Positions 52,846 to 64,000 of a stretch of DNA of 64,000 bases are shown in pieces. A program made the translations under genes and the position numbers. The notes under the pieces are model-generated. The model saw nothing but the letters and a program-made list of their open reading frames with translations, was not told where the DNA came from and searched no databases. Position 1 is the first letter of the stretch. Every line of letters starts with the position of its first letter. The stretch is taken from assembly GCF_047496725.1 (NCBI RefSeq), contig NC_132973.1, positions 1,029,501-1,093,500 of the forward strand. The letters are read 5' to 3'. Source of the stretch: Anoplolepis gracilipes. Lineage: Eukaryota > Arthropoda > Insecta > Hymenoptera > Formicidae.

Positions 52846-52881
52846 TTCCTGCGAAAAAAAGACTTCTTTTTTCGCAGGAAA
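52846..52881. repeat. perfect short hairpin
   Basis: TTCCTGCGAAAAAA is followed within about 7 nt by TTTTTTCGCAGGAA, giving a 14-15-bp uninterrupted stem and a tiny loop. It is too short for a typical miRNA precursor. Confidence 0.85.
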
Positions 52882-54801
52882 TGCTTTTCATGTCTCGTAT
52901 CAGTCGGAAAGTAGGTCGACCTCGTAAAGTCGAAATCTGACACAAGCCATTAACGAAATCGAATCACAAACTTAACAAGTTCTCACGTGGCTTAGAGATG
53001 CGTTTCTTGGATCAAACTATTATTATTATCTTTAATGTCAATTTTTTGCGTTGAGAATTTCTCATAAGTATATTTTTCTAGCGTCACTTTATAACGTCGT
53101 CAATCGTCACAGATATTGGGATAAGGCTCGTTATTATTTGAACGTGTGCGTAGGTATCTCATATCTACGCCTTTTACGATCAGGAATTTCAAACGCAATG
53201 GCATAGTTTAGGAGTTTCTGCTTCTGGTGTTAAAGGAATGCGGTTTCACAAAATACTCGTGTCGTATATACATAAAGCATGCAAATTTAAAAGTTTTTTC
53301 ATTCTCATGAAAAGTTACATTTCGCAAATATAATATTGCACATGTTTGTGCTGGAACTGTGCCCTTATACCTTATACCGTTAATATTTCGGAATATTTAA
53401 AAATAATTGCATACCACAAGAATATTTATTTAATGTCTGAAAAAGAATACTTTGAGGTTTAATTTTTCTGTCTTCTAAATTATTCATTCTCTTTGTAAAA
53501 ATGAAAAACATTTTAAACAATTGTAGTATTAATAATAAATATTATTATTCGACGAGAGTATACTATTTGTTCAAATATTATTAAGCGATATTCGATAACT
53601 AAAATATATATACAATATTAAATTTCAAAAATACGTAGCGTAAATATTATTAAACGTAATTATCGCGAATAAAAGCATTATTAGCTTCATTTTTTTCTAT
53701 GAAACCTATAGTATTTTATTATTATAACTCATGCTATAACAATATTATTCGTACCGTCATCTTAGTCGGACTTAGCATTATTTCATTTTCTGTCACAAAA
53801 AAATAGTTAAAACATCGAAACCGTGAGGTTTATGAAATTTTAAGCAGTAATATAGCTGTGTTTGCCCCTATGCACAAATCGATGAGAACCTGTCAACTAA
53901 ACGATATCAAAAAGAGCCATGACCTAAAATAAATCAAACCACACCTGTCATATGTTTGCATTCTTTATCATTTTATTCTTTATCATTTACAAAGTGATTC
54001 CCACAGTATTCTATATCTAAGAGTTTATAGTCTAATCGTTTTATCGAACCAAAAAAGTACAATAGAAATTATCATAATTAAGAGTAATTTATAACTGACT
54101 ATATATGTATGGTAGAATAAAAATAAAATTAAATAAAAAACTCGCATTTCTCGTGCAACTGATAGCTTTGTTATTTAGTTTTAGGAAAATTATAAAAACA
54201 AGCTTCTCCAAGAATACAAAAAAATAACCTTTAACCTTTTATATTATTGTCATTTATATAGCTCGAGGGATAAGAAAAATTTATATTAATAAAAACTTGC
54301 TTGTTAAAAATTTTACTAATAATATAAATTTACAAGATTTAATAAGACAAAATTTTATACATACAGATTTTTTAATTTCCTTCAGATTTCATATTCTGAC
54401 TTTATTTTACACTTCAATATTCTAAATTTATGTCAAGAAGATAATAACCCATTTAACAACCATAGTACATCGAGATTGACAGGACTTTATCTTACATTAA
54501 CCTGCTTAATTCGCTTAGAGATGAGCATATAATACAAACGAAGCTCTTGTGTTCGTGCTAATTATGATAATCAGAACAATTTCGTCGAGGCGAATTGTTT
54601 GAAACCTAGAGCGAGAAGGCAGTATCTGGCGAAAAGTCAGCCAGCGTGTCTCTCTGGAAATAGAAATGCAACCAGGTGTATACACGGTGTATAACGAGTA
54701 CTTCGAGCCAAACGTGCGGTGCATCCAGCAAAGATAACTATCAGCGTCATGGGAATACGCTAAGGGAATGGGGGTGGGAACCAAGGAACAAGGAAGCAAC
54801 A

Positions 54802-55002
54802 CAGGTAGTCAGGCACGTAAGCAGGGAAGGAAGGAAAGAAGGAAGAAAACAAGCTAGGTCGGAAGAAACGGAAGGGGAACCAAGCAAGGACGATGCCCGC
54901 TGACCTGAATAACATGACCCGTATTTGCAGCTGCTGCGATAGGTCGCAGGGTACATCCCGGTTACCTGCCTGACTGCCTGCGGGAGGTTGTCGACCTACC
55001 TG
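54802..55002. promoter_or_regulatory. cluster of three Zelda-like (TAGteam) motifs
   Basis: CAGGTAG occurs at 54802-54808 (+), CAGGTAA at 54962-54968 (-) and CAGGTAG at 54996-55002 (-), inside a GC-richer patch. CAGGTAG is the binding heptamer of the insect zygotic-genome activator Zelda. About eight CAGGTAG sites would be expected by chance in 64 kb on both strands, so three related sites in 200 bp is suggestive only. Confidence 0.3.
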
Positions 55003-58000
55003 CGTAGGCGTCGCGCTTGCGTTCAAATCACGCCGCATTCTGTAGATATAGAACTGTCGAGGTGTCGTACTGATTGAAGTTGGTGCGATGAACCAATCTC
55101 GTATTAAATCGCGCATCTGTCGGACGGATTATAGAGCGACACGTTTGGCATTCGCGGTTTCATCGACCCGCCGCATGTCAAAACCGCGAAATTCGCATGG
55201 CTTGACCGACCCATACTGCAGCGTACTCGCAGCGCATTCGCAGCATATTGCATTATGCGGTGACGGCTCCTACATCAAGCCCGGTGTTTCGTATAAATAT
55301 TTACACGGATCTCCCTCGAGCTTGTTACGTTTACTGGTGCGGGTTCGTTTACACTCCCTTCTCTTGGCGATGTGACATGGCACGACGACAGTTTCTTTAT
55401 TATTTACTAATTTACGCCGTCTGCGAAGACAGAAATTGCTAAATCGAAAATAAATCGAGATAAAAAGTAAAATTGAATACAAGTTTGTCTTCTTTTGCAT
55501 TTATCTCACCATTTATACTCGTCATTTATTTCGTATCGATCAAAGGAAAAATACCGCAAACTTCGACGCCCGTCTCTTCAATGAGATCTCTTTGGAGATA
55601 AATGCGCATCCTCTAATATTCGCTTCAAGACCCTCGTCTCGACAGCGTCTTGGCAAAGTTTTAACCACGCTACTCTCAAAGCGTCACTTAATTGGTTGCT
55701 CCTTCAAATCAAGTGTCTGAGATATTATAGAGACAGCGTATATACAGCGCGGATAACAGACTTGAAAATACTCAACTTTCGCTCAAACTCCGATGCGACG
55801 ATAGCAAAGTTTAATAACAACGTCCAAATATCGAAAAGATAAATTGCGCGATCAAACTTCACACACGTGGACAGAGTCACAGATGCACGCTCGACGATGG
55901 GAAATATAATGTAACGGTAGAAGAGAAACGATGTGGAAGAAGCTGCAGATAATGGAATTTATATTAAATTCAGGCTTACAGGTTATTACAGGCGAGCTTT
56001 TACGAGCTTATGATTTCAAGATTATACAATTTCTCTGCGATGTGTTTATGAACGAGAATGTGCAAAAATTGGATTTATCGTGACAGAGACCACATGGGGA
56101 AACCGACTTGTCACTAAGGGATGAAAACTAGGCGAAGGTTTCAAGTTAGGGGATCATTACCCTCGATACGGCCTTCGTTTTCTCTTTACTACCAAACAGG
56201 ATGTCCTACTACGAGTTAGTTGCATACGATCCCCTTCTTTGATAAGTAAATCGGAAGGTCGATGATTTTTGATAAAAACCTCTTGTTAAGTTTCTATATT
56301 CTTATATAATATACTATTTGTACTTTATATTACAAAGAAACTCTTCAATTCATTTTAAAATGATATCTTTCTAACAGTGAGTCAAAACAAAATACACTAT
56401 AATTGAGCCTATGGCTGATGTTGGAACTTGCGAACTTACTGAAAGCTGCTGCAAACTTTGCTCCCGCCTGTCTCTCGGTTCAAACCCATAATTTTCCATA
56501 TTAATTGACAGAGAGGAGGAGTAAATTTGTTGGCATCGCGGCACTTTAACAGCGTAAGAGTCTCGCTTGTGCAAATTGGGCTTAGCTCAATAAGAGTCGA
56601 GCGAACTAAGTAAATACCGTGCGTAGTGCTCGACAATGTGTCTGCATTATATTATATCTGAATTAGCTTTAGGTTGACTTGAAATTCTCACTATAAAATT
56701 CTGGCAACGAATTTTTCTGCTTGTAGAAAAATATTTGTGCATTGAAATGACACAACGTATATGTGGCAAATTTGCGACGAATAAAGAAGAATGATACGTG
56801 ATTGTTTTAGCTGGTAGTAGAGATAATTAAAAACAAGCATTTCTGCGTTCTTTTACATTGTGAATATGTACTAAAATGTATTGTTTTTTTCATCGTTTCT
56901 CGGTATTTTCTTTTCTAAGGATTCCTAATACTTTTTATCAAAATCAATCAGGAAATAATGAAACTGTATTTTCAAAAAATGTTGGACAAATTCGCAAATT
57001 TATTTCCACGATAAAACGATCAACAGTTTTTTTTAGCTCTCAGATGAGAATTAATTACATTATGTAAAATCCGGAAGAGAGAAACTTGAAAATACAATTT
57101 ATCAACAAAAAGTTTGAACTTTTTGTGATCACACTACTCGGGCAAAGTCGCGAGGATTTGGCAAACTTTTTATGAGTTCGATGACCTTGACCGATATCTT
57201 TCAAGTGTCGAGGGACAGCCCCAAAAAGTTCTCGCGGAAGAAAAGCCCGTGAAAGTAAACGTCAGTTGCAAACTTCATTATTGGTCTCCGAGAAAGCGAA
57301 TTTCAGTGTAAATACAGGAAGGATCTTAAGGCGTTGAGACGATGAAAAACGACTGTTTCCCAAACTGTTTCCTGGTTTTACGAGTTTTCCCTAACGGAAT
57401 TGCGTTTCACCGCTAAAGCGCTATCGAAATGCGACTTTATTGCATCAAATGTCGTCGTCGTCGTCATAGTTATTGCAGATCCCTATGGACGACGGAAAGT
57501 TTTATCGAATTTTTACTGGGTCATGAATCGCAGCTGACGGGTATCGAACCTTTCAATACGTATATGTCGTATGCCATCGCTGAAAACGTGCAACAATGTA
57601 ATGTAATGTGACTCAATAGAGACTAGATGGAGTATAATGGATTGTTCATAATGCCTCTAATTACGTTCGCATGATGGAAGCTCGAATAACTGAAATGGAA
57701 TATTAGATTATCGCTTTCCAGTGTTAACATTTAACATTTAATTGATCTTTACATTCTTATTAAACTTTGGATATTGGTTAAAAATTAAAAAACGCAGTTA
57801 TAAAGATATTTTCTTGGTTCAATATATATTGTAAAATATTAAATTTGCAATATATCTATGTCAAAAGAATTCCAAAGAATAATTTCAATTTCCGAAATGA
57901 GATATCTCACACACTTAATTATTTATTATATGAAGACGAAACACACACCAAGACAATGAAAACGAAACAGACGGTTCATTTCCAGCGTCTCGTATCGTTC

Positions 58001-59928
58001 AAGAGTTACTTACTCCTCCGCAGCCGGGTTAATTAAATAAATCTCGAGGCATATGCCCTCGAGCGCATGCACGCTGACGGTGGTCTAAATCCAACTTTTC
58101 CAAAACAAAGCTGCGTTTCTCCTGCGTGAGCCATTTGTGTCAGGGTCAAAGCACGTGGTACATGATGTATGCTCGCCTTCTGCGTAGCGATGTACTTAAC
58201 TGCGGCCGTGCGATTCTTGCAGCCTTAATCCGGAATTCCATTTTCAAGATTAACGAGGCTACGCCTCGGGTACGCGAACACGGTCAGATTAAGGTAGGGA
58301 CAATGATTAGCAAGTACATCGCACAAACTGAATATACGTAATTATGAAAATAGCGCTTCTAGATGTAAAATATTCAAAGTAGAATTAACATGCCAGGTGT
58401 CTTTTCGCACAAAAGAAACATAGTTTAACTCTATTGAAGAAAACACTTTATGAAATATAAAAGAACATAATTACACGTAAAAGAATCATTATCTCTTTCT
58501 TTCTCTTTTTCGGAATTATTAATTACTCGTTTATTTCAATTCGTTATAAAGTGACGTTTAATCATTGTTTACGATAAATTATATATTTACAAATTTCGAA
58601 ACATATACGTCATTAAAATTGTTTATTTCTTTACTTCCATCTAAATTTGAACTGATTTGCAGACGCGATGGAATATTCCATTGGAATCTCATCTTTTTTT
58701 TTATCGGAGAAATATAGAGTTGAATTTCTGGCGTGTACATTTAAAATCGTTGAAAATGTCAATGGACAATATGTCATCTGCGCGTATCTGCGAACACTTT
58801 TGTAATTTAGGTCGAAATTTTGCGTGAATAAATACAATGCGAGATATGTGACAATTTCTAAAATAACACGTACGATGTATATTCGCGAAAATGTTATGTT
58901 TTCGCAGACACGAATAATATAATTTTACCCTTTATCATTTCTCGTTTACGTCTGGGCAACTTTGTGATCCTTTTCAAATGCACAGACAACAAAACGGTCA
59001 TCTAGTTCTCGTATGCTTTGCTGAAGTGCTGATCGCATGAAATATTCTTATCCCTATATAACAGTCAGGAATAAGTAATTGCAGTGGGAACAAACCGAAA
59101 GTTTAATTAACAGTTGAAGTTTAATTAACGTCCACTTTGACTATGGCAATTTCTGCTTCGTCCTCCAGTTTGCAATTTACCGTGATAGTTTTTTTTTTTT
59201 TTTCAATGTTCTTAATCAAATAACAATGTCCTCTCTGTGGGTGAATAATTAATTCATTTATTTATTAGGTAAAGTTATATGTTATAAAATTATATGCTAC
59301 CGTTGTCACTTCTCGCATTTTACGCAAAATAAAAATTCTCGATCCGAAAGAAGTGTTAAATTACTTCTTTACTAGTGTAAATTAACAAAATGTAAACCAG
59401 TACGTATTATGTGATATTAACCAACCTTGTTTACCTCTTGTTAGAAGTAGCTTTTCTTAAATAAATAAATGGTGTCTCTGTACAACTGAAATTATAACTT
59501 ATACCGTTCTTTTTTATAAACCCTCAGCACTCTAGAAACACGACCTTGCTACTCGAGTACTTACGCGACGCTCGGTATAGATTTCAGTAATAAACAGAAC
59601 CTATCTCAAGAACAGTGTCACTGTTGTCTTTCCTTCTCTTTCAAGCGCGCGTTACACCGTACGGGGATTCACCCCTGAACTACATTTCACCAACGTTTAT
59701 GTACAGAACATGCTTATAGATTATCGCCATATCAACGATATCGAAGTTGTCACGCGAGAGCGGCGAATTCTTCGAATTCGCATTTCAAAACATCCCTCTC
59801 TAAAGTCAATCTCCGTTTAAGATTTTCCTTGAAATATCTCGAATCTAGGATTTTTAAAACATTAAAAAACTGTTCGAAATTTTCGCAACGTTTTTCACAA
59901 AACTATCATTTTGTTTAAAAAAAATATC

Positions 59929-59938
<10 letters not shown>

Positions 59939-59983
<45 letters not shown>
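59939..59983. repeat. (TA)n microsatellite
   Basis: About 21 TA units preceded by an A-rich run. Confidence 0.95.
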
Positions 59984-59986
<3 letters not shown>

Positions 59987-60272
59987 AATAATATTTAAAA
60001 AAAACAGATTTATAATATTTGATAAGTATATAATAATATTTAATAATAATAATTTAATAATATTTTTTTAATACATATGATTTTTTATACTTTTTATACT
60101 TTTTATATACTTTAATAAGATTAAAGATTTTTTTCAAATAAATTCCAAATATACAAAAAAAAAATTCGAAGAAGATTCGCTAAACCCCGAGAAAAAATGG
60201 GTTTAATATGGACAGATATAAATGATATATGATTAGATATAAAAAAATCTGATAGTATATGTCATTTTATAT

Positions 60273-60540
60273 GATCATATATAATAACATTCGAAAAATG
60301 GCGCGATATGATCTTATACGATCATATCTTTATATAATCATATTTGGTTAAATCTGATTATATATGAAAACACATCTAGCCAAATGTGATTATATGAAGA
60401 TAAGATCATATCACGCCAAATTTCGAATATTATTATATATGATCAAATCATCGCCTATCAAATTTCAGATTTAATTATATATGGACAAATTATATTACAT
60501 ATATCAGGTGGCGCCAAATTTCGGATTTAATTATATAATC
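60273..60540. repeat. palindromic AT-rich repeat cluster, possible hairpin element
   Basis: Left arm 60273-60347 and right arm 60380-60443 are imperfect reverse complements sharing GATCATATATAATA, TGGCGYGATATGATCTTAT and the TATATAATCA stretch, around a 32-nt loop. To the right, three direct copies of an AAATTTC(G/A)GATTTAATTATATA-like unit lie near 60416, 60460 and 60515. No ORF. It resembles a foldback MITE or a decayed satellite. Confidence 0.6.
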
Positions 60541-60636
60541 ATATGTAATCATATATGTATAATCATAATAAGTTCATTCTTGCTAAGGTAATTTTTAAGA
60601 TCAACCTTTGAATCACGAGATACGTGTGCCAGTTAT

Positions 60637-60758
60637 TCCAACGTCGATTAACTTTAATCTCGATTTAAATTAAATCTCTATCTCTTTTTTCTGATTTTAT
60701 CTGAAAAAGAAGAAGATATACATAGTTGAAATCGAGATTAAAGTTAACCGATGTTGGG
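60637..60758. mobile_element. short (about 120 bp) MITE-like inverted-repeat element
   Basis: CCAACGTCGATTAACTTTAA followed by TCTCGATTT at the left is matched at the right (60729-60757) by its near-perfect reverse complement, a roughly 30-bp arm with two mismatches. The AT-rich interior has no ORF. It lies about 100 bp from the palindromic cluster to its left. Confidence 0.6.
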
Positions 60759-63700
60759 AAAACGAGCTTTAAGATTTAATAACACATTCATATCATTTTG
60801 AGATGAGAAAAGTAATATGTTGTACACACAAAAAAATTATAAGACAAGAAGTTTTTAAAATTTTGAATTTTGTACTGTAAATTTATTAAAAGTATTGTTT
60901 AATGTTAATATACACCTCGAGAGAGAAGACTTGTATTATTAAGAATTCTTACCGTGAACCCTTTCTCCCATGGTCATGACTTACATTTCACCTTGAAGTT
61001 GATCTCCAAGTCCCGTGACACGACTCACTCGTAGTTCATTATCGGCTATGACGATGCAAAAACTTATTTGCGATGACTATCAAGGATCTGAAAATAAACG
61101 TTAGAGAATTAGTCTAGCAAGAAGGTCAAGGCCACATGTTAAATAAATTTCCAACATTGCCTACCGTAAAGTTAATTTATCATGTATTTATTTGATTAGC
61201 ATAAAGGCTTCTTTCTTTGAGTTAAAATAGAAGCATGTAATATAGGACTCGCACACAACTGTCTTAATAAAGAACAGTAAATTTAGGTAAATTCAGGTAA
61301 ATCTTTTCAACAATTCTAGAAAATCTTGTAAAAAGATATTTGCGAGAGCAAATTTATGAAGGTAGATTGCGAATTTCGTGATTTAAGCTTGGTCGATTTA
61401 CAATTGCGTACCGTAATTCGATACCTTTATGTCTTAATTCTTCGTGTCTCCGAAGACCCTGGAGGAATCAATACATTCACAGTAAGCAAACATTCATAGA
61501 TAGTCCATCGTCAACAAACATAAATTTCGCAGTCACGTGTAGTATGTTTACCGTGCGAAATGCATGATGCAATTTAGTCGTGCCCGCCGTCTGCTTATTC
61601 GCATCATCGTATTGTATATCCGAACATCAGTAAAACTGACCAGTGCAAATTCAACAATTCCCGCTCCCAACGCATGAATATAACTTTGGATATCAATATC
61701 GTATACAACAAGATTAATGATCCATTGATCATAATGATATCATCGACAAATTGCGAATGACGTATATAATTACCATTAATTGGCTAGCTCTAATTGCATT
61801 GATATTATATCGTGTGTATCTATGAATATAATAAATCCGAGATACTACCCTCGATCTACAAATAAAAAGTGAAAAAATGTATCCATGACTTATTGCGTGC
61901 AGATTTGGCGCTGACACAGATTTTGTAAATGTCTCTTGTCATGCAAAAAGTATGTTTGGTCGGTAGTCATAAGGAACATCAACGAAGGAATGAAATATGA
62001 AGCGAACAACAAGAAGCGATGGAGAAAAGTGATTTGGGGACCTGGTCGAATAATCAATTTGCTATACAGAAAAAAAAGGTGACTAATGCCGCTAATATTT
62101 TATGTCATGTCCACACACACAGTTTGATCGTCGATAAAATTAAAATAGTAAAAAAGTTTGAAAAGCATATTTATATGCCCTTTAAAAACATCACATTATT
62201 TTACGCGAATTAATATATTATTAGTAATATCTGCAAACGTTTTTAAATGAATGAAGATAAAGCTCTTGCTATAGATAGATATGATACGTTATAACTTTTC
62301 TTTATTAAATTATTTATATTTTGTTATAATAGATAATTATATAACAATTTCCTTAAATAACTTTTTATAACAACACGAATAATATATATAACGAATGCAA
62401 ATAAATAAATATTAAGTTGCCAAATTAAAGCTACAAATTCGAAGCATTAATCTTATTTTTATATGTCACAGAGTATTTTAATTCAGAAATCAAACGATGC
62501 AAGCTTTATCTACAAAATCAATTATCTTTGCATGTAACAAATATGGCAGATGGTAATTGCATATTCATTTCCATTATCGCATAACACAAATGCGAGATAC
62601 AAAAATATAAACTGAAATACGCGCAACTCGCATGAGATTTTACTGCGCGATTGCGACGTTTATCGAATAACAATATTTATTACAAAATATATCGGCTCGC
62701 TCAATCACTTTCTGCTACAATTTGTCGACTCGACATATAATTAGATGCGTTGAACAAAATTTATTGAGCCAAAAAAGAAGAAGGGGAAAAAGAAGATTTA
62801 AGTGAATACTCGTTTAGCGTGATTGCCAATTTCTCCCATCGCATAAATTAATCGATTCACTTCCAAAATCCAGCTAATTTTCCTCATTACTAAACTTTGA
62901 ACGGTTTTCCAAAATTGCATCGTGATGTCGACTGATTCGTCGGATTCACGTGAATCAAAGCAAATATGTATGGGATTCATAAAGAGCTTTGTATATCTGC
63001 GTTTATACATGAGAGTCACGTCTCTTCGGAATCATGCGTCGCAACGAACCAAGCAGAATTGTACAGGACGCGTCATTGGCAAACGTTCGACGTGAAATAA
63101 AGTATAAGGGTTTCTATGTGTATGAAGGTTGAATGGGTGAGAGAATTTTTTTGTTATTCACATATACGCTATTCTGTTTGCTCTATCCTTAAGCTTACAC
63201 CGACGGCATTGTCGATAAACTATGAGGCGGTCGAAGCGAGTGATCTGATCTGCCGAGCATCTGATACTCGAGCACTATGAAAAAAGAAGAAAACATTGAT
63301 ATCGCTGCAACATCATGGATTAAGAGTTGCAATGCAAAAAAATTGCATCTGCGAATTCTGATGATATTATCCGGTTGTAATTTTCCACTGAACTTTAATC
63401 AAACATCAAAGTTTAAATAATTAAACAAATTAAAAATATATTTGAAATAATGATTAAATCATTTCGTAATAATGGTTTCATTATCTTCTTATGAATTGCA
63501 TTAGCTCCTCGAATGATCAATAAATATAATTATTGTATGTCTGATTACACACAGGTATTTATTAAAATCTGCGTATCTGCGTCATCACACAATTTCGACT
63601 ATATTAAAAATTAATAACACACAGCATTAGAAATTAATCGCTACATCACATTTACAATTACAAGCTAGAGCAATTATTGCGACACGTCGCAGAAACCTGA

Positions 63701-63770
63701 AAATCAAGCCACCAGATTGTGCCAATGTCAATTATACGATCAATTGCGAATTAATCGTGAGTAATTATCT

Positions 63771-63798
63771 GAGAGAGAGAGAGACAGAGACAGAGAGG
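63771..63798. repeat. (GA)n-type microsatellite
   Basis: GA units interrupted by CAGAGA repeats. Confidence 0.9.
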
Positions 63799-64000
63799 CG
63801 ATATACATACATATATATACTTGCTATATAGGCTCTATCATTAGCCGCATCGATCAATGTAGGATAATGTCATGCCTGTGCTCTTCTCGAAAACTCTGGT
63901 CGTGAAATGATCGAATTATAAATCGAAATTATAATTAGACGACGTTGTACCTGCCTATATCATCCATCTCGTTTATTTAAGCCTTTAGATCATGTTAAAA

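Larger units (their letters stand above)
37580..64000. other. 26-kb non-coding stretch, possible long first intron
   Basis: No exon with recognisable protein content and paired splice sites was found on either strand. The open frames are short and mostly shadows of repeats. Contents that can be named are listed separately: microsatellites, two inverted-repeat elements, a palindromic repeat cluster, a hairpin and a Zelda-like motif cluster. Patches of higher GC lie at 38.5-38.9, 42.5-43.1, 54.5-55.4 and 58.0-58.3 kb. Confidence 0.45.

Noticed and set aside
55018..55040. GTTCAAATC motif resembling a tRNA T-loop
   Set aside because: There is no matching acceptor stem, D-arm or anticodon arm around it.
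57429..57611. Short + strand ORF with Cys/Arg-rich start
   Set aside because: It is only 60 codons, has no homology recognised and no acceptor or donor pairing.

Overview
The window is AT-rich, intron-rich eukaryotic DNA. Genes are split into short exons with GT/AG boundaries, and the protein families (papilin, an HCN-type channel, a TASK-type two-pore K+ channel) are animal ones. Compact introns, AT-rich introns, GA/CT and TA microsatellites and high similarity to insect proteins point to an insect, most likely a hymenopteran such as an ant. The species is not established. No bacterial, organellar or viral genes were seen.

Layout, left to right. 1-6553 (+) is the 3' part of papilin: Kunitz domains, a cysteine-rich exon, a WAP domain, three Ig domains and a terminal PLAC domain. 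A probable 3' UTR and an intergenic stretch follow. 9709-12009 (-) is a complete 8-exon HCN-like cyclic-nucleotide-gated channel whose S4 has almost lost its basic ladder. 14311-15795 (-) is a complete 5-exon TASK-type two-pore K+ channel, closest in memory to Drosophila Task7. 16.4-24.9 kb is non-coding apart from a possible TATA box.

24.9-33.0 kb (+) is the most unusual part. Two tandem genes, 26172-29030 and 30196-32988, each encode a linker-histone-H1-like winged helix split by a long insert, then a strongly basic tail (extreme Arg/Ser in the second copy), then a separate acidic C-terminal exon. Matching intron phases show they are duplicates. They look like nuclear DNA-binding proteins, possibly H1-derived sperm or specialised chromatin proteins; that role is inference. 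The first copy may have extra upstream coding exons. The second has an upstream ORF whose stop overlaps its start codon.

33.4-34.5 kb (-) holds a weak two-exon candidate gene. 36.6-37.6 kb is a GC- and CpG-rich island ending in a good + strand splice donor, probably a promoter and non-coding first exon. The remaining ~26 kb has no recognisable exon and may be the long first intron of that gene. It contains microsatellites, two MITE-like inverted-repeat elements, a palindromic AT-rich repeat cluster, a perfect hairpin and a cluster of Zelda-like CAGGTA motifs. No tRNA, rRNA, transposase or reverse transcriptase was recognised.

All exon models were read by eye from splice signals and reading phase. 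The summed coding length of each complete gene is a multiple of three: 1692 nt for the HCN-like gene, 1014 nt for the TASK gene, 1368 and 960 nt for the two H1-like genes.
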